Positions 7,768-17,759 of a stretch of DNA of 64,000 nucleotides are shown here, in pieces. The notes beneath the pieces are model-generated. The model saw only the letters and a program-made list of their open reading frames with translations. It was not told the DNA's origin and ran no database searches. Numbering within the stretch: position 1 is the first letter of the stretch; each line of letters begins with the position of its first letter. The position numbers and the translations under genes were made by a program. The DNA is from Vulcanimicrobiota bacterium (GTDB lineage: Bacteria; Vulcanimicrobiota; Xenobia; Xenobiales; JADMJV01), in assembly GCA_019637395.1 (NCBI GenBank), contig JAHBVR010000001.1, forward strand, positions 186,001 through 250,000, given 5' to 3'.

Positions 7768-8853
7768 ATGGATACGATTGCAGCACCACTCCGGGGGATT
7801 ATTGAAGAAAAGGTGGAGCAGGGCCAACGCCTGAGCGCCGCCGAGGGCCTGGCCCTCTACCAAGAACCCGATTTGGAATGGGTCGGCGCGCTCGCCAACA
7901 AAGTGCGCGAGCGGCGCTACGGTGCACGCACCACCTACATTGTCAATATGCATCTCAATTACTCGAACCTGTGCACCCTGTCGTGCATGTTCTGCGCCTT
8001 TGCCCGCAAACGCGGTCAGGAAGGCGGCTATGAAATGTCTATGGACGAAATGCTCGAGCGCGTCTCGATCATGAAGAACGTCCAGGAACCGGAAATCCAC
8101 ATCGTGGGCGGTCTGCACCCGGACTACCCCTACGAATACTATCCCAAGCTGCTGAGCACGCTGCGCGAACACTATCCGCAAGCCCACCTGAAGGCTTTTA
8201 CGGCCGTCGAAATCGACTACTTCGCCGAACTGGCCGGTAAGAGCGTGGACTGGGTCCTGTCCGACCTGAGCGAACACGGCCTGCAGTCCATGCCGGGCGG
8301 CGGGGCCGAAGTGTTGACCGAGCGCATCCATCAGAAGCTCTACCGCGACAAGATGGGCCCCGAACGCTGGCTCGAGATTCACGGCATCGCCCACAAACTG
8401 GGCATCCGTACCAGCGCCACCATGCTCTATGGGCATATTGAGACCGATCAGGAGCGCATCGAGCACTTGGTCAAGCTGCGCGACCTGCAAGATCAGCACG
8501 GCGGCTTTCTGGCCTTCATTCCGCTCCGCTTTCATCCCGACAATACACCGCTTAAGAAGCTGCCGCTGCGCAGCGGCGATGAAGTCGTGCGCCAGACTGC
8601 CCTGGGCCGGCTGATGCTGGACAATTTCGACCACATCAAGGCCTACTGGATCATGAGCGGCCTGGAGAACGCGCGCCGCGCCCAGTTTTTTGGCGCGGAT
8701 GACTTCGACGGCACGGTGGTGGATGAGCGCATCACCCACATGGCCGGCTGTGAAACTCCGGTCGGCCTGACCGAAGAGTCTTTACGCCAGATGATTCGCG
8801 ACTCCGGTCGTGACCCCAAGCGCCGCAACGGTCTCTATGAGGTCATAGAATAG
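7768..8853 (+). CDS. mqnE: Aminodeoxyfutalosine synthase MqnE (radical SAM)
   Basis: 361 residues. The radical-SAM cluster motif is C69-x3-C73-x2-C76 (NLCTLSCMFCAF). Family-specific segments are HIVGGLHPDYPYEYY, GLQSMPGGGAEVLTERIH, ATMLYGHIET and GGFLAFIPLRFHPDNT. MqnE joins SAM-derived adenosyl radical to 3-(1-carboxyvinyloxy)benzoate, making aminofutalosine, an early step of the futalosine menaquinone route. It is distinguished from MqnC by the ATMLYGHIET segment. TAGGAGG lies 6 bases before the ATG. No other mqn gene is in the window. Confidence 0.93.
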   Translation: MDTIAAPLRGIIEEKVEQGQRLSAAEGLALYQEPDLEWVGALANKVRERRYGARTTYIVNMHLNYSNLCTLSCMFCAFARKRGQEGGYEMSMDEMLERVSIMKNVQEPEIHIVGGLHPDYPYEYYPKLLSTLREHYPQAHLKAFTAVEIDYFAELAGKSVDWVLSDLSEHGLQSMPGGGAEVLTERIHQKLYRDKMGPERWLEIHGIAHKLGIRTSATMLYGHIETDQERIEHLVKLRDLQDQHGGFLAFIPLRFHPDNTPLKKLPLRSGDEVVRQTALGRLMLDNFDHIKAYWIMSGLENARRAQFFGADDFDGTVVDERITHMAGCETPVGLTEESLRQMIRDSGRDPKRRNGLYEVIE

Positions 8854-8935
8854 ACTCCTGACCGGACCGACCCGGAAGGGATGGTCTGGGTGGGAGGGAA
8901 GTTCGGCCCGAGTTTACCGCCCGGGAGGGAGAACA

Positions 8936-10390
8936 GTGCAGTACGAAGCCGTCATTGGTCTGGAAGTCCACGTCGAGTTAGCCACCCACAGCAAGCTGTT
9001 TTGCGGGTGCGCCAATCGCTTCGGGGCGCCGCCAAATTCGCTGGTTTGCCCGATCTGCCTGGGCCTGCCCGGCAGTCTTCCAGTGGTCAACGAGAAGGCG
9101 GTGGAACTGCACCTGCTGGCGGCCAAAGCGCTGCAATGCCAGGTTCCCGCCCTGTCCAAGTTCGACCGCAAGAACTACTTCTATCCCGACATGCCCAAGG
9201 ACTTTCAGACCTCCCAGTACGACCAGCCACTGGCCGCCCACGGCCGCCTGGTCATCTCCGAGCTGGGCGAGGCCGAGAAAGTCATCAACATCACCCGCAT
9301 CCATCTGGAAGAAGACACCGGCAAGTCGATTCACTTCAAACGCAACGCCCAGGGCGAACTGGTGCCCGACCGCCTGGCTTCTTCCGAACTCAGCCTGGTG
9401 GACTACAACCGCGCCGGCGTTCCCCTCATGGAAATCGTCTCCGAGCCGGAGATCCGGACGGCCGACGAAGCCAGCTCGTACCTGCAGAAAATGCGCGAGA
9501 TCCTGGTCTGGCTGGGCATCAGCGACTGCCGCATGGAAGAAGGTTCGATGCGCTGCGACGCCAACATCTCGGTGCGCCCGGTCGGCCAGCAAGAATTCGG
9601 CACCAAGGCCGAGATCAAGAACATGAACAGCTTCAAGTCGGTGCGCGACGCGGTCGACTATGAAATCCAGCGCCAGATCAAAGTAGTCAGCGAAGGCGGT
9701 AAGGTCATTCAGGAAACCCGTGGTTGGGACGAGGCGCGCAAGCTGACCATCTCCATGCGCAGCAAGGAAGACGCCCACGACTACCGCTACTTTCCCGAGC
9801 CCGACCTGCCCCCGCTGGAGATCTCGCCGGAATGGCTGGCCCGGATCGAGAAAAACCTGGCCGAACTGCCGCGCCAGCGCAGCCAGCGTTATCTAGACGG
9901 CGGTCTCAGCGCTTATGACGCCGGTTTGATGGTGCAGAGCCGGACCCTTTCGGATTTCTTCGAACAGTGCCTGAGCCTGGGAGCCGATGCCAAAGAGGTG
10001 AGCAACTGGCTGGCCAACGAGGTGGCCCGTCTCGGCAACCTGGGCGAAAGCAGGCTCACTCCTGAAGGACTGATCGAACTGCTGAATCAGTTGTCTCAGT
10101 CTAAAATCAATCGGCAGGGCGCTCGTCAGGTGCTGGAAAAGCTTTATGGCGAGGGCGGCCAGGCGGCCGAGTGGATCGAAAAACTGGGGCTGGCCCAGAT
10201 CAGCGGCGGCGATGAGCTCAAGCAGATGGTTCAGCAGACGGTGGAGGCCAACCCGGGACCGGTGGGTGAATACAAGGCAGGCAAGGAAAAAGCCCTCAAC
10301 CAACTGGTGGGACAGGTGATGAAGCAGAGCAAGGGGCGAGCCAACGCCGCCGAGGTCATGCGCATCCTCAAGGAGGTTCTCGATGGCTGA
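8936..10390 (+). CDS. gatB: Aspartyl/glutamyl-tRNA amidotransferase subunit B
   Basis: 484 residues, the usual GatB size. The N-terminal segment (YEAVIGLEVHVELATHSKLFCGC), NSLVCPICLGLPGSLPVVN, KNYFYPDMPKDFQTSQYDQP and EIKNMNSFKSVRDAVDYE are diagnostic. The C-terminal helical YqeY-like domain (about 410-484) ends in ANAAEVMRILKEVL. GatB is the kinase/transamidase subunit that converts Glu-tRNA(Gln) or Asp-tRNA(Asn) to the amide form. The start is GTG 8936 after GGGAGGGAG. It overlaps the next gene by 8 bp, and its GatA and GatC partners are not in the window. Confidence 0.95.
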   Translation: MQYEAVIGLEVHVELATHSKLFCGCANRFGAPPNSLVCPICLGLPGSLPVVNEKAVELHLLAAKALQCQVPALSKFDRKNYFYPDMPKDFQTSQYDQPLAAHGRLVISELGEAEKVINITRIHLEEDTGKSIHFKRNAQGELVPDRLASSELSLVDYNRAGVPLMEIVSEPEIRTADEASSYLQKMREILVWLGISDCRMEEGSMRCDANISVRPVGQQEFGTKAEIKNMNSFKSVRDAVDYEIQRQIKVVSEGGKVIQETRGWDEARKLTISMRSKEDAHDYRYFPEPDLPPLEISPEWLARIEKNLAELPRQRSQRYLDGGLSAYDAGLMVQSRTLSDFFEQCLSLGADAKEVSNWLANEVARLGNLGESRLTPEGLIELLNQLSQSKINRQGARQVLEKLYGEGGQAAEWIEKLGLAQISGGDELKQMVQQTVEANPGPVGEYKAGKEKALNQLVGQVMKQSKGRANAAEVMRILKEVLDG

Positions 10391-12338
10391 GAGTGTGATG
10401 GACTCCAACGAACTGGGTTTGCAAGAGTGGCCGGCTGAAGAAGCACTCGACCGCTTCCTCTCGGAACTGGAGTTTCACAAGGCTTTACGCCGCCCCGAGC
10501 ATGAGAACGTGCCCCTGGCTCAAGCGCTCAAGCGCATCACCAGTCGCTCGGTGGCCGCCGCCATGGATTCGCCGCATTACTACTCAGCCGCCATTGACGG
10601 TCTGCTGGTGCGTTCGGCCGAGACTTTCACGGCCACCCGCGACCACCCGGTCGAACTTTCCATCACTTCGGGCAACGCCTTCGTGGAAATGGGCAGCCCG
10701 GTGCCGGAAGGCTACGACGCGGTTGTGCCCCTGGCCGAACTGGAAGCCACCAATCGCGGCACCGTCATCCTGGTCAAGCCTTCCAATCCCTGGCGCAACG
10801 TGCGGCCGGCCGGCGAAGACGTGCAGCAGAACGAAGTGGTCATTCCCAAGGACCATCGTATCCAGCCGGTCGATATCGGTGCCCTGGCGGCGGCCGGAGT
10901 AGAGAAACTGGACGTCTACCAGCAGCCGGCGGTAGCCATCCTCTCGCTGGGCAACCACCTGGTGCCGGCCGGCAGCAAACCGCAAGTCGGCCAGATGATC
11001 GATTCCAACAGCCTGACTCTTTCCGGCTTGGTGCAAGAACTGGGAGCCATTCCGGAAATTCTGACTATCGCACCCGAACGACTGGAGGAGGCCGGCCAGG
11101 CTCTGAAAGAAGCGGCTCAGAAGGCCGACCTCATTCTAACCGTAGCTGGACCATCCCACGGAACCGCCCTGCTCTCTCGGCTGGTCTGCGATCTGGGCGA
11201 ACGCATCCTCCACGGGGTGGCCCTCAACCCCTGTCAAAGCCTGGTGCTGGGCGTGATCGGAGGCAAACCGCTGATCGGGCTGCCCTTCCATCCGGTCGGC
11301 GTCTTCGCCGGTTTTGAGTCGTTTGCCCGTCCGGTCCTCGAGCAGATGCTGGGTCCCTCGCTCTCCCAAGAGGATCTGCCACGGGCTCAGGCCACTCTGG
11401 CCGTGCCTTTCAAGCGCAACTACTCGGGCAGCGAAGAGTTCGTGCGTGTGCGTATGGGCTGGGTGGACGACCGGTTGGTAGCCGTGCCCGAAGTCGGCGG
11501 CGCCTCCACTCTCATGTCGCTGGTGCGCGCCTCGGGGCTTTTTCGCGTCAACGCCGACGTCGAAGAACTGCCGGCCCGCACTAACGTTTCCGTCCGCATG
11601 CTCAGCCCGCAGCGCTCGCTACACAACAACGTGCTGGTGCTGGGCACCCATGACATTTGCTTTGACCTGTTGCGCAGCCTGATGCGCGCCAGCTTCCCCG
11701 AACTCACCCTGCACACCGCCGCCACCGGCGGCATGAAAGGACTGCAGGCCATCAAAGCCGGCCTCTGCCACGCCGCCGCCATCCATCTCTTCGATGAAGA
11801 GACGGGGGAATACAACGTGCCCTTCCTGGAGGGCGCCGCTCTGCCCGAGCCGATGGTGCTGATGAACCTGTGCAGCCGCGACCTGGGTCTGATCGTGGCC
11901 CCGGGCAATCCCTTGAAGATCGAGGGCCTGCAAGACCTGGGTCGCTCCGACCTTAAATTTATCAACCGGCAAAAGGGCAGCGGCACCCGCGTGCTGCTCG
12001 ACTGGCATTTGCGCAAACTGGGCCTGAATCCAGAAAAAGTGGGCGGCTTCCCGCGCGAAGTCAAAACCCACATGGCCGTGGCCGCGGCCGTCTCCAGCCA
12101 GGCCGTCGATTGCGGGCCAGGCATTTCCACCGCCGCCCGTACCCTGAGACTGGATTTCGTGCCCTGCATCAAGGAACGCCTGGATCTGCTCATTCCCAAG
12201 CGCTTCTTCGCCCGCTACCCGGTAGCCGGACTGGTGCAGGTCATTCGCTCCAGCCGCTTCAAAAGCGAAGCACCGCAGCAGTTGAGCGACTACGACTTCA
12301 GCCAGACCGGACAGGTGCTCTGGGAGAGTCCCACTTGA
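10383..12338 (+). CDS. MoeA-like protein fused to a periplasmic-binding-protein-like domain
   Basis: 651 residues. Residues 15-410 are MoeA-like (YYSAAIDGLLVRSAE, MGSPVPEGYDAVVPLAELE, VRPAGEDV, IDSNSLTLSGLV). Residues about 412-640 form a substrate-binding-protein domain (INRQKGSGTRVLLDWHL near 545-560), as in molybdenum regulators. MoeA inserts molybdate into adenylated molybdopterin. In this protein the usual GGxSxGxxD loop reads AGPSHGTALL (255-264), so its conserved Asp is missing, and the LPGNP motif reads LPFHP (300-304). It may therefore bind molybdate/tungstate or the cofactor rather than catalyse insertion. AAGGAGG precedes the ATG, and moaC follows with a TTGA overlap. Confidence 0.85.
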   Translation: MAESVMDSNELGLQEWPAEEALDRFLSELEFHKALRRPEHENVPLAQALKRITSRSVAAAMDSPHYYSAAIDGLLVRSAETFTATRDHPVELSITSGNAFVEMGSPVPEGYDAVVPLAELEATNRGTVILVKPSNPWRNVRPAGEDVQQNEVVIPKDHRIQPVDIGALAAAGVEKLDVYQQPAVAILSLGNHLVPAGSKPQVGQMIDSNSLTLSGLVQELGAIPEILTIAPERLEEAGQALKEAAQKADLILTVAGPSHGTALLSRLVCDLGERILHGVALNPCQSLVLGVIGGKPLIGLPFHPVGVFAGFESFARPVLEQMLGPSLSQEDLPRAQATLAVPFKRNYSGSEEFVRVRMGWVDDRLVAVPEVGGASTLMSLVRASGLFRVNADVEELPARTNVSVRMLSPQRSLHNNVLVLGTHDICFDLLRSLMRASFPELTLHTAATGGMKGLQAIKAGLCHAAAIHLFDEETGEYNVPFLEGAALPEPMVLMNLCSRDLGLIVAPGNPLKIEGLQDLGRSDLKFINRQKGSGTRVLLDWHLRKLGLNPEKVGGFPREVKTHMAVAAAVSSQAVDCGPGISTAARTLRLDFVPCIKERLDLLIPKRFFARYPVAGLVQVIRSSRFKSEAPQQLSDYDFSQTGQVLWESPT

Positions 12339-12802
12339 AGCACTGGAATGAGCGCGGAGAAGCCCATATGGTGGATGTTTCCAGCAAGGGCGAAAGCGTG
12401 CGCCAGGCCACCGCTCAAGGATGGCTGAGCATGACCGAGGAGACCCTGAGGCGCTTTCGCGAGGGTTCGCTGGACAAGGGAGACGCCGCCGCGGTGGCGC
12501 GCGTGGCCGGCATCTCGGCCGCCAAAAAGACCGGCGAGCTGATTCCCCTGTGCCATCCCTTGAGACTGTCCGGTGTGGCCGTGGAAATCATCCCCCACCC
12601 TCCGGAGAAAATCGAAGTCACCGCCACCGTGCGCTGCACCGAGCGAACGGGAGTGGAGATGGAGGCTTTGACCTCCGTGTCGGTGGCCTGCCTGACCCTC
12701 TACGATATGCTCAAAAGCCTGGACAAAGGCATTACCATCGGTCCCATTCGCCTGCTGGAAAAGACGGGCGGCAAATCGGGAGACTGGAAAGTCCATGGAT
12801 AA
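12335..12802 (+). CDS. moaC: Cyclic pyranopterin monophosphate synthase MoaC
   Basis: 155 residues, normal for MoaC. The motifs [59 protein letters not shown] and [17 protein letters not shown] are all present. MoaC forms cyclic pyranopterin monophosphate from the 3',8-cyclo-GTP product of MoaA, the first dedicated part of molybdenum cofactor synthesis. The start is TTG at 12335, overlapping the previous stop (TTGA) with GGGAGA upstream; this gives the expected short N-terminus before MVDVS. It overlaps the acyltransferase gene by 8 bp. Confidence 0.93.
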   Translation: MKHWNERGEAHMVDVSSKGESVRQATAQGWLSMTEETLRRFREGSLDKGDAAAVARVAGISAAKKTGELIPLCHPLRLSGVAVEIIPHPPEKIEVTATVRCTERTGVEMEALTSVSVACLTLYDMLKSLDKGITIGPIRLLEKTGGKSGDWKVHG

Positions 12803-13403
12803 GGTGAAAATTCACCCCTCCGCCTTCGTCGACGAGGGCGCTCACATTGGAGCCGGCTCGACCATCTGGCACTTTTGCCACATCATGCCGGGCGCGGTGC
12901 TGGGCGAGCGCTGCAGCCTGGGCCAGAACGTGGTGGTGGCGCCGGGCGTGCGCATCGGCAACAATGTCAAAATCCAAAACAATGTCTCCGTCTACGAGGG
13001 CGTGGAGTTGGAAGACGACGTTTTCTGCGGGCCCAGTTGCGTCTTCACCAACGTGATCAATCCGCGCTCGCAAATCGTGCGCCGCGGGCAATACCAGCGC
13101 ACCCTGGTGCGCCGCGGCGCCACCCTGGGAGCCAACAGTACCATCGTCTGCGGCGCCACTCTGGGATGCTACGCCTTTGTGGCCGCCGGCGCGGTGGTCA
13201 AAGGCGATGTGCCCGATTACGCATTGATGGCGGGAGTACCGGCCCGGCGCAAGGGCTGGATGAGCCGCCACGGGTTTCGCCTGAAAGAGCAGCCGGATGG
13301 TACCTGGAAGTGCCCCGAAAGCGGTTGGGTCTACCGCTTTGACGCGCAGGGCTCGCTGCGCTGCGACAACCTTTCCGAGCAGGAAGCCCTACAGCCCACG
13401 TAG
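12795..13403 (+). CDS. Left-handed beta-helix sugar N-acetyltransferase (WbpD/WlbB-like)
   Basis: 202 residues with repeated hexapeptide motifs ([65 protein letters not shown]). The order of motifs and the tail with two cysteines ([10 protein letters not shown]) resemble acyltransferases acting on UDP-2-acetamido-3-amino-glucuronate in O-antigen pathways. The substrate here is inferred only from this similarity. No other O-antigen gene is adjacent, and the overlap with moaC may simply reflect compact packing. The 3' end overlaps the convergent kinase gene by 15 bp. Confidence 0.82.
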   Translation: MDKVKIHPSAFVDEGAHIGAGSTIWHFCHIMPGAVLGERCSLGQNVVVAPGVRIGNNVKIQNNVSVYEGVELEDDVFCGPSCVFTNVINPRSQIVRRGQYQRTLVRRGATLGANSTIVCGATLGCYAFVAAGAVVKGDVPDYALMAGVPARRKGWMSRHGFRLKEQPDGTWKCPESGWVYRFDAQGSLRCDNLSEQEALQPT

Positions 13404-14618
13404 GGCTCGGGCCATTTCAGCCACGCTGGCATAGCGGTCCGTCTTTTTCTTAGCCAGGCCTTTCAAACAAACGTCGGCCACCGCTCGGGGAACCAGCGGA
13501 TTGAGCTCGACCGGATCTTTTGGACTCTTCGACATAATCTCGAAGATCAGGGCCGCCATGGCCGTGGAGCGGAAAGGCGGAAACCCCGTCAACAGGAGAT
13601 AGAACAGACCGGCCAGGGCGAACTGATCGCTGAGCGCATCGACCTCACCCAAGGCTGGATCAAAATGTTCGGGCGACATGAACTGGGGAGTGCCCCAGAC
13701 ATCGCCGGTGCGCGTCAGCTTTTCGTCGAGTTCCGCGATTTTGGCCAGTCCGAAGTCCATAACGCGGACCCGTCCATCAGAGCTGACCATAATATTGGAC
13801 GGCTTGAGATCGCGATGCAGAATGCCCCGTTCGTGGACGGCCGCCAGGGCTTCAGCGATTTGCAAGGTCAGACGCACCGCCTCAGCGGGCGCCAGCGCTT
13901 TACCTCCGGTATAATCATCCAATTCTCGGCCTTCCACCAGCTCCATAGCCAGGAAAGAAACCGGGGAGTCGCCGATTTCATAGATGGTGACGACGTTGGG
14001 ATGAGCCACCCGGGCCACGGCCCGAGCTTCGGTGAGAAAGCGCAACTGAGACTCGCGCTTCATCTCACCGCTCATCACCTTCAGGGCCACGTCCCGCAAT
14101 AATCTCTCATCGGTAGCCCGGTAGACTTTGCCCATGCCGCCCTCGCCCAACAGGCTGACCAGGCGGTAATGCTGGAGCAGATCGCCAATTTCCAGAGTGG
14201 AGACGGCCCGCGCGGCGCTCGGGGCGGCATTGAGGTTGCCGGACTCGCGCCCTTTAAAGAGCGACTTCAGCTTGGCCAGTAGAAACTCATATTCCACGGG
14301 CTTGGGGATGTAGTCGTTGGCGCCCAATTCCATGCCCTGCACCTTGGAGGCGGTGTCGGTATTGGCTGACACCATGAAAATCGGAAGCTCATTCTGGGTG
14401 TGGGTCTTGCGGATCGCCTCCAGCACCTGGAAGCCATCCATATCGGGCATCTGCACGTCCAGCAGCACCAGTGAGACCGGTTCCATGTCCATGATCTCCA
14501 GAGCCATCGAACCACTTTCGGCCAGCACAATCTGAAAGCCGTCGCGCCGCAGGCGGCGGGCCAACCAGGTCAAATTTTCCTTGTTATCGTCTACCAGCAG
14601 CAGCTTGGGCTCAGTCAT
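13389..14618 (-). CDS. Response-regulator receiver fused to a Ser/Thr protein kinase
   Basis: 409 residues: a receiver domain (about 5-120, phospho-acceptor D54 in [11 protein letters not shown] and the KP at about 105) followed by a eukaryotic-like kinase domain (about 148-409). The kinase has the glycine loop [10 protein letters not shown], the VALKV lysine, [13 protein letters not shown] and GTPQFMSPE, so it should be active. It likely couples phosphorelay input to protein phosphorylation in the cytoplasm. It is divergent from a binding-protein/histidine-kinase pair that could be its input. The start is ATG 14618 with AAAGGCGAG upstream. A paralogue lies at 59310-60536. Confidence 0.9.
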   Translation of the reverse strand: MTEPKLLLVDDNKENLTWLARRLRRDGFQIVLAESGSMALEIMDMEPVSLVLLDVQMPDMDGFQVLEAIRKTHTQNELPIFMVSANTDTASKVQGMELGANDYIPKPVEYEFLLAKLKSLFKGRESGNLNAAPSAARAVSTLEIGDLLQHYRLVSLLGEGGMGKVYRATDERLLRDVALKVMSGEMKRESQLRFLTEARAVARVAHPNVVTIYEIGDSPVSFLAMELVEGRELDDYTGGKALAPAEAVRLTLQIAEALAAVHERGILHRDLKPSNIMVSSDGRVRVMDFGLAKIAELDEKLTRTGDVWGTPQFMSPEHFDPALGEVDALSDQFALAGLFYLLLTGFPPFRSTAMAALIFEIMSKSPKDPVELNPLVPRAVADVCLKGLAKKKTDRYASVAEMARALRGL

Positions 14619-14697
14619 GCGCTCGCCTTTCTGCGCCCAGCGCAGAGTTCTTGCCAGTCGGCCGAGGAGGGTGGCCTCGGCAAGAGAAGAGCCGAGC

Positions 14698-15873
14698 ATG
14701 CGCCTGAGCCGAATCCTGGTTGTTCTCTGCTTGAGCATACTGTGTTTGAGCGCCTGGTCCCGTTCCCAGGATGCGCCCCAAGACGTGATCAAGGTGGGAG
14801 TCTTGTTTTCCAACACCGGCACCATGGCCGAGAACGAAAAACCGCTGCAGGAAGCCACCCTGCTGGCCATTGATGAAATCAACGAAAGCGGTATCGGACT
14901 GGCTTCGGAGCGACGCCTGCGCTTGGAAGCGGTGGTGGCGGACGGTGAGTCTTCTCCGGCCGAGTTCGCCGAAAAAGCGGCCGAATTAATGGACCACCAC
15001 GGAGTGCGGGTATTTTTCGGTTGCTGGACCAGCGATTCGCGCCAGGCCGTTCTCAAAGTTCTTGAAGCCCGTGGGGGCTTGCTCTACTACCCGGTTCAGT
15101 TCGAAGGTCTGGAGCAGTCGCCGGCCGCCATTTATTCCGGTTTGACCGCCAATCAACAGCTCTTTCCGGCCCTGCGCTATCTGAGCAGCGAGGGGCCTCC
15201 CAAAGTCTTCCTGGTGGGTTCCGACTACCTCTACCCTCGCGCCACCAACAAGCTGTGCAGGCAGTATCTGGCGCAACACGGCGGCCAGGTAGTGGGAGAA
15301 CGTTACCGCCGCAGGGGAGCTAACGATTTCGCCGATATCATCGGCGAGATCCAAAAGAGCGGCTGCAACGTCGTGCTCAATACCATCAACGGCAGCAGCC
15401 AGCGGGCTTTTTTTCAGCAATACCAGCAGGCGGCCGGCAAGGCCCCGGTCATGTCGATGTCCCTCAGTGAATCGCAGGCCGTCGGCCTGGGCTCATTGAC
15501 CGACGGTCACTACAGCTGCGCCGGCTACTATATGTCTCTGCGATCGCCCCAGAATGCGCGCTTCTGCGCGGCTTTCCGAAAACGTTTTGGTAGTGAACGG
15601 GTGGTCGACGATGCCTGCGCCACCGCCTATTCGCAGGTGCGAGCCTTTGCCCAGGCACTGCTACGTTGCGGCCGAGCGGAGCCGGCCGCTTTGCGCCAGG
15701 CGACGCGGGCTTTGATTCTGGACACGCCGGCCGGGCTGGTCCGCTATGATCCCAAGAACCTGTATTGTTGGCGGGCCATTCGCATCGCTCGCTTCCAGGC
15801 CGGTCGGGCCAAAGTAGTGTGGAGTTCCGAGCTGCCCCTTCGCCCCGAACCCTTTCTCGGTGCCAGCTTTTGA
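14698..15873 (+). CDS. UrtA/AmiC-like periplasmic substrate-binding protein
   Basis: 391 residues with a signal peptide (MRLSRILVVLCLSILCLSAWS) and a type I periplasmic-binding fold. KVGVLFSNTGTMAENEKPLQEATLLAIDEIN, FFGCWTSDSRQAVLKVLEARGGLLYYPVQFEGLEQSP and LNTINGSSQRAFF are typical of the urea/short-chain-amide binding group. No transporter genes follow; instead a membrane histidine kinase overlaps by 4 bp. The protein is therefore more likely a ligand sensor that presents its bound state to the kinase. The ligand is unknown. The ATG at 14698 has only a weak AAGAGA site. Confidence 0.87.
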   Translation: MRLSRILVVLCLSILCLSAWSRSQDAPQDVIKVGVLFSNTGTMAENEKPLQEATLLAIDEINESGIGLASERRLRLEAVVADGESSPAEFAEKAAELMDHHGVRVFFGCWTSDSRQAVLKVLEARGGLLYYPVQFEGLEQSPAAIYSGLTANQQLFPALRYLSSEGPPKVFLVGSDYLYPRATNKLCRQYLAQHGGQVVGERYRRRGANDFADIIGEIQKSGCNVVLNTINGSSQRAFFQQYQQAAGKAPVMSMSLSESQAVGLGSLTDGHYSCAGYYMSLRSPQNARFCAAFRKRFGSERVVDDACATAYSQVRAFAQALLRCGRAEPAALRQATRALILDTPAGLVRYDPKNLYCWRAIRIARFQAGRAKVVWSSELPLRPEPFLGASF

Positions 15874-17759
15874 AGCAGGCGCGCCGATTGCTGTTTTCCA
15901 CCAAGCTAATCTTGCTGGTGCTCTTCTCCTGTCTGTTTCCCACTCTGTTCATGGGCTTCCAGTCCTATCTCAACATGGGCAATCAAGTAGAGTCCTCCAC
16001 CTTGAACCTGCTCGACTCGGTCGCCCAATCCTCGGCTTTCCAGGTAGAACTCTGGCTCAACGAGCAAAAATCCACGGCCGAGGCCGTCGCCCGCTCCACC
16101 GACGTGGTTCAGCACCTGGCGGAAATCAACCGCCTTACCAGTCTGGGCAAACAAGACGCCGACGAATACTTTCTTTCTCTTTACCGGCTCAACCGAGTCA
16201 TCCATCTATGCGATGAAAGTTCCCGCTGGTTCACCGAAGTCTGTCTGGTCGGTGGCGACGGCAAGTTGGTGCTGACCGACAACGGAGACGGCTTCACGCA
16301 AGCGGTGGAACGTCATCAGGTGGACAAGGTCGTCAAGGTGATGGAGCAGGGCGGCTCCGCTTACACCAGTGTCTATCCAGCCGCCCGCCCGGCGCCCGAA
16401 CACATGGAATCGACCGAACTATCGCTCGGCTTTCCCACCATGTGGCTGATGTCGGCCGTGCGCGGCGAAGGCGACTCTCAAGGAGTGCTGGCCTGCCGCG
16501 TGGCCGTCAGCGACGCCAATTACCTTTTTCCGACCGAAGCCAACAACGTCCCCGTCGACGTTTTTCTGGTCACTCACGACGGTTGGATGCTCTCCTGCAA
16601 TCGCAAAGTAGAGCGAAAATCTTTCCGCCAGACGGTTCCTTGCGGGGATCGCTTTCAGGAACCGGGCCACTCGATCGAAGGCTATCAGGACTACGCCGGC
16701 CGCAGCGTGGCTGGAGCCTGGCAACCCGTGCCCGGCACCAATTTCATGGTGCTGGTTCAGATCAATCGGGAAATCATCAGCGGGCCTAAGGGAATGGCCG
16801 AACGCTCGGCCCTGAGCGTCAGCCTGGGCCTTTCTCTGCTGGTCGCCACCATCGGCTTCCTGGTGGCGGAGCGTTTGCTCAAACCGCTGCGGCGCCTGAC
16901 CCGCGCCGCCCACGCCCTGGCCGAGGGCGAGCGCTCGGTACGGGTGCGCTTGCGCCGCGGTGATGAAATCGGCGACCTGGGCGATACTTTTGACCGGATG
17001 GCGGCCTCTTTGGAAACCACCTTGCTCGATCTGGAAGGGGCCCGTGACGAAGCGCTGGCGGCTTATCGAGCCAAGAGCCGCTTCCTGGCCAACATGACCC
17101 ATGAACTGCGCACGCCGCTCAACGCCATTATCGGCTACAGCGAAATGCTCATCGCCGAAGTGGGCGATCACGAGGGGGGTAAGCAATGGGTTGAAGATCT
17201 GGGCGTGATCCGCCGCTCGGGCAAAGATTTGCTGGCCTTGATCAACAGCATTTTGGACCTGTCCAAGCTGGAGGCTGACAAAATGTCGGTCGACGCTGAG
17301 AACTTCGTGCTCTTCGACTTGCTCCAGGAAGTTGGGCAGGTGGTGGTGCCGCTGGTGCGCGAGAAAAACAACACCTATGTGTGCGACTACCAGTCGGCTG
17401 ACGAGATCAGACAGGACCGCACCAAGCTCAAGCAGGTCCTGTTCAATCTGATCAGCAACGCGGCCAAGTTCACCAAAGACGGCAGTATCGAAGTGCGGGC
17501 CGAGGTGGCCGGCCAAACGGTGCTCATCCAAGTCAGCGACACCGGCATCGGCATGAGCGAGGAGCAGTGCTCCAAAATTTTCGACGAATTCGCTCAGGCC
17601 GACGAGTCGACCACGCGCAAATACGGCGGTACCGGCCTGGGCCTGACTATCGTCAAGCGCTTTGTCGAACTCATGGGGGGCAGCGTAACCGTGACCAGCC
17701 AGCCGGGTGCAGGCACAACTTTTGCCATCACTTTGCCGGCTGCTTACCAGCCTGGTTGA
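15870..17759 (+). CDS. Membrane sensor histidine kinase with HAMP domain
   Basis: 629 residues: TM helix 1 (about 10-30), an extracytoplasmic Cache-like region (35-310), TM helix 2 (315-335), HAMP (335-390), HisKA with H411 ([19 protein letters not shown]) and HATPase_c (about 515-625; [16 protein letters not shown] and [12 protein letters not shown]). There is no attached receiver. The start is TTG 15870 overlapping the stop of the binding protein (TTGA), which starts the protein just before TM1. The neighbouring binding protein is the likely signal partner, and the divergent receiver-kinase hybrid is the likely phosphate acceptor. The 3' end overlaps the pseudouridine synthase by 32 bp. Confidence 0.92.
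   Translation: MKQARRLLFSTKLILLVLFSCLFPTLFMGFQSYLNMGNQVESSTLNLLDSVAQSSAFQVELWLNEQKSTAEAVARSTDVVQHLAEINRLTSLGKQDADEYFLSLYRLNRVIHLCDESSRWFTEVCLVGGDGKLVLTDNGDGFTQAVERHQVDKVVKVMEQGGSAYTSVYPAARPAPEHMESTELSLGFPTMWLMSAVRGEGDSQGVLACRVAVSDANYLFPTEANNVPVDVFLVTHDGWMLSCNRKVERKSFRQTVPCGDRFQEPGHSIEGYQDYAGRSVAGAWQPVPGTNFMVLVQINREIISGPKGMAERSALSVSLGLSLLVATIGFLVAERLLKPLRRLTRAAHALAEGERSVRVRLRRGDEIGDLGDTFDRMAASLETTLLDLEGARDEALAAYRAKSRFLANMTHELRTPLNAIIGYSEMLIAEVGDHEGGKQWVEDLGVIRRSGKDLLALINSILDLSKLEADKMSVDAENFVLFDLLQEVGQVVVPLVREKNNTYVCDYQSADEIRQDRTKLKQVLFNLISNAAKFTKDGSIEVRAEVAGQTVLIQVSDTGIGMSEEQCSKIFDEFAQADESTTRKYGGTGLGLTIVKRFVELMGGSVTVTSQPGAGTTFAITLPAAYQPG

Noticed and set aside
7741-8739. Long minus-strand open frame continuing upstream of the Tim44-like gene
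   Set aside because: It runs antisense through mqnE, whose radical-SAM motifs are unmistakable. The extension has no recognisable domain and no ribosome site.
16419-17531. 370-codon minus-strand ORF opposite the histidine kinase
   Set aside because: It is antisense to HAMP, HisKA and ATPase motifs. Its histidine/glutamine-rich translation is typical of a shadow frame in GC-rich DNA.
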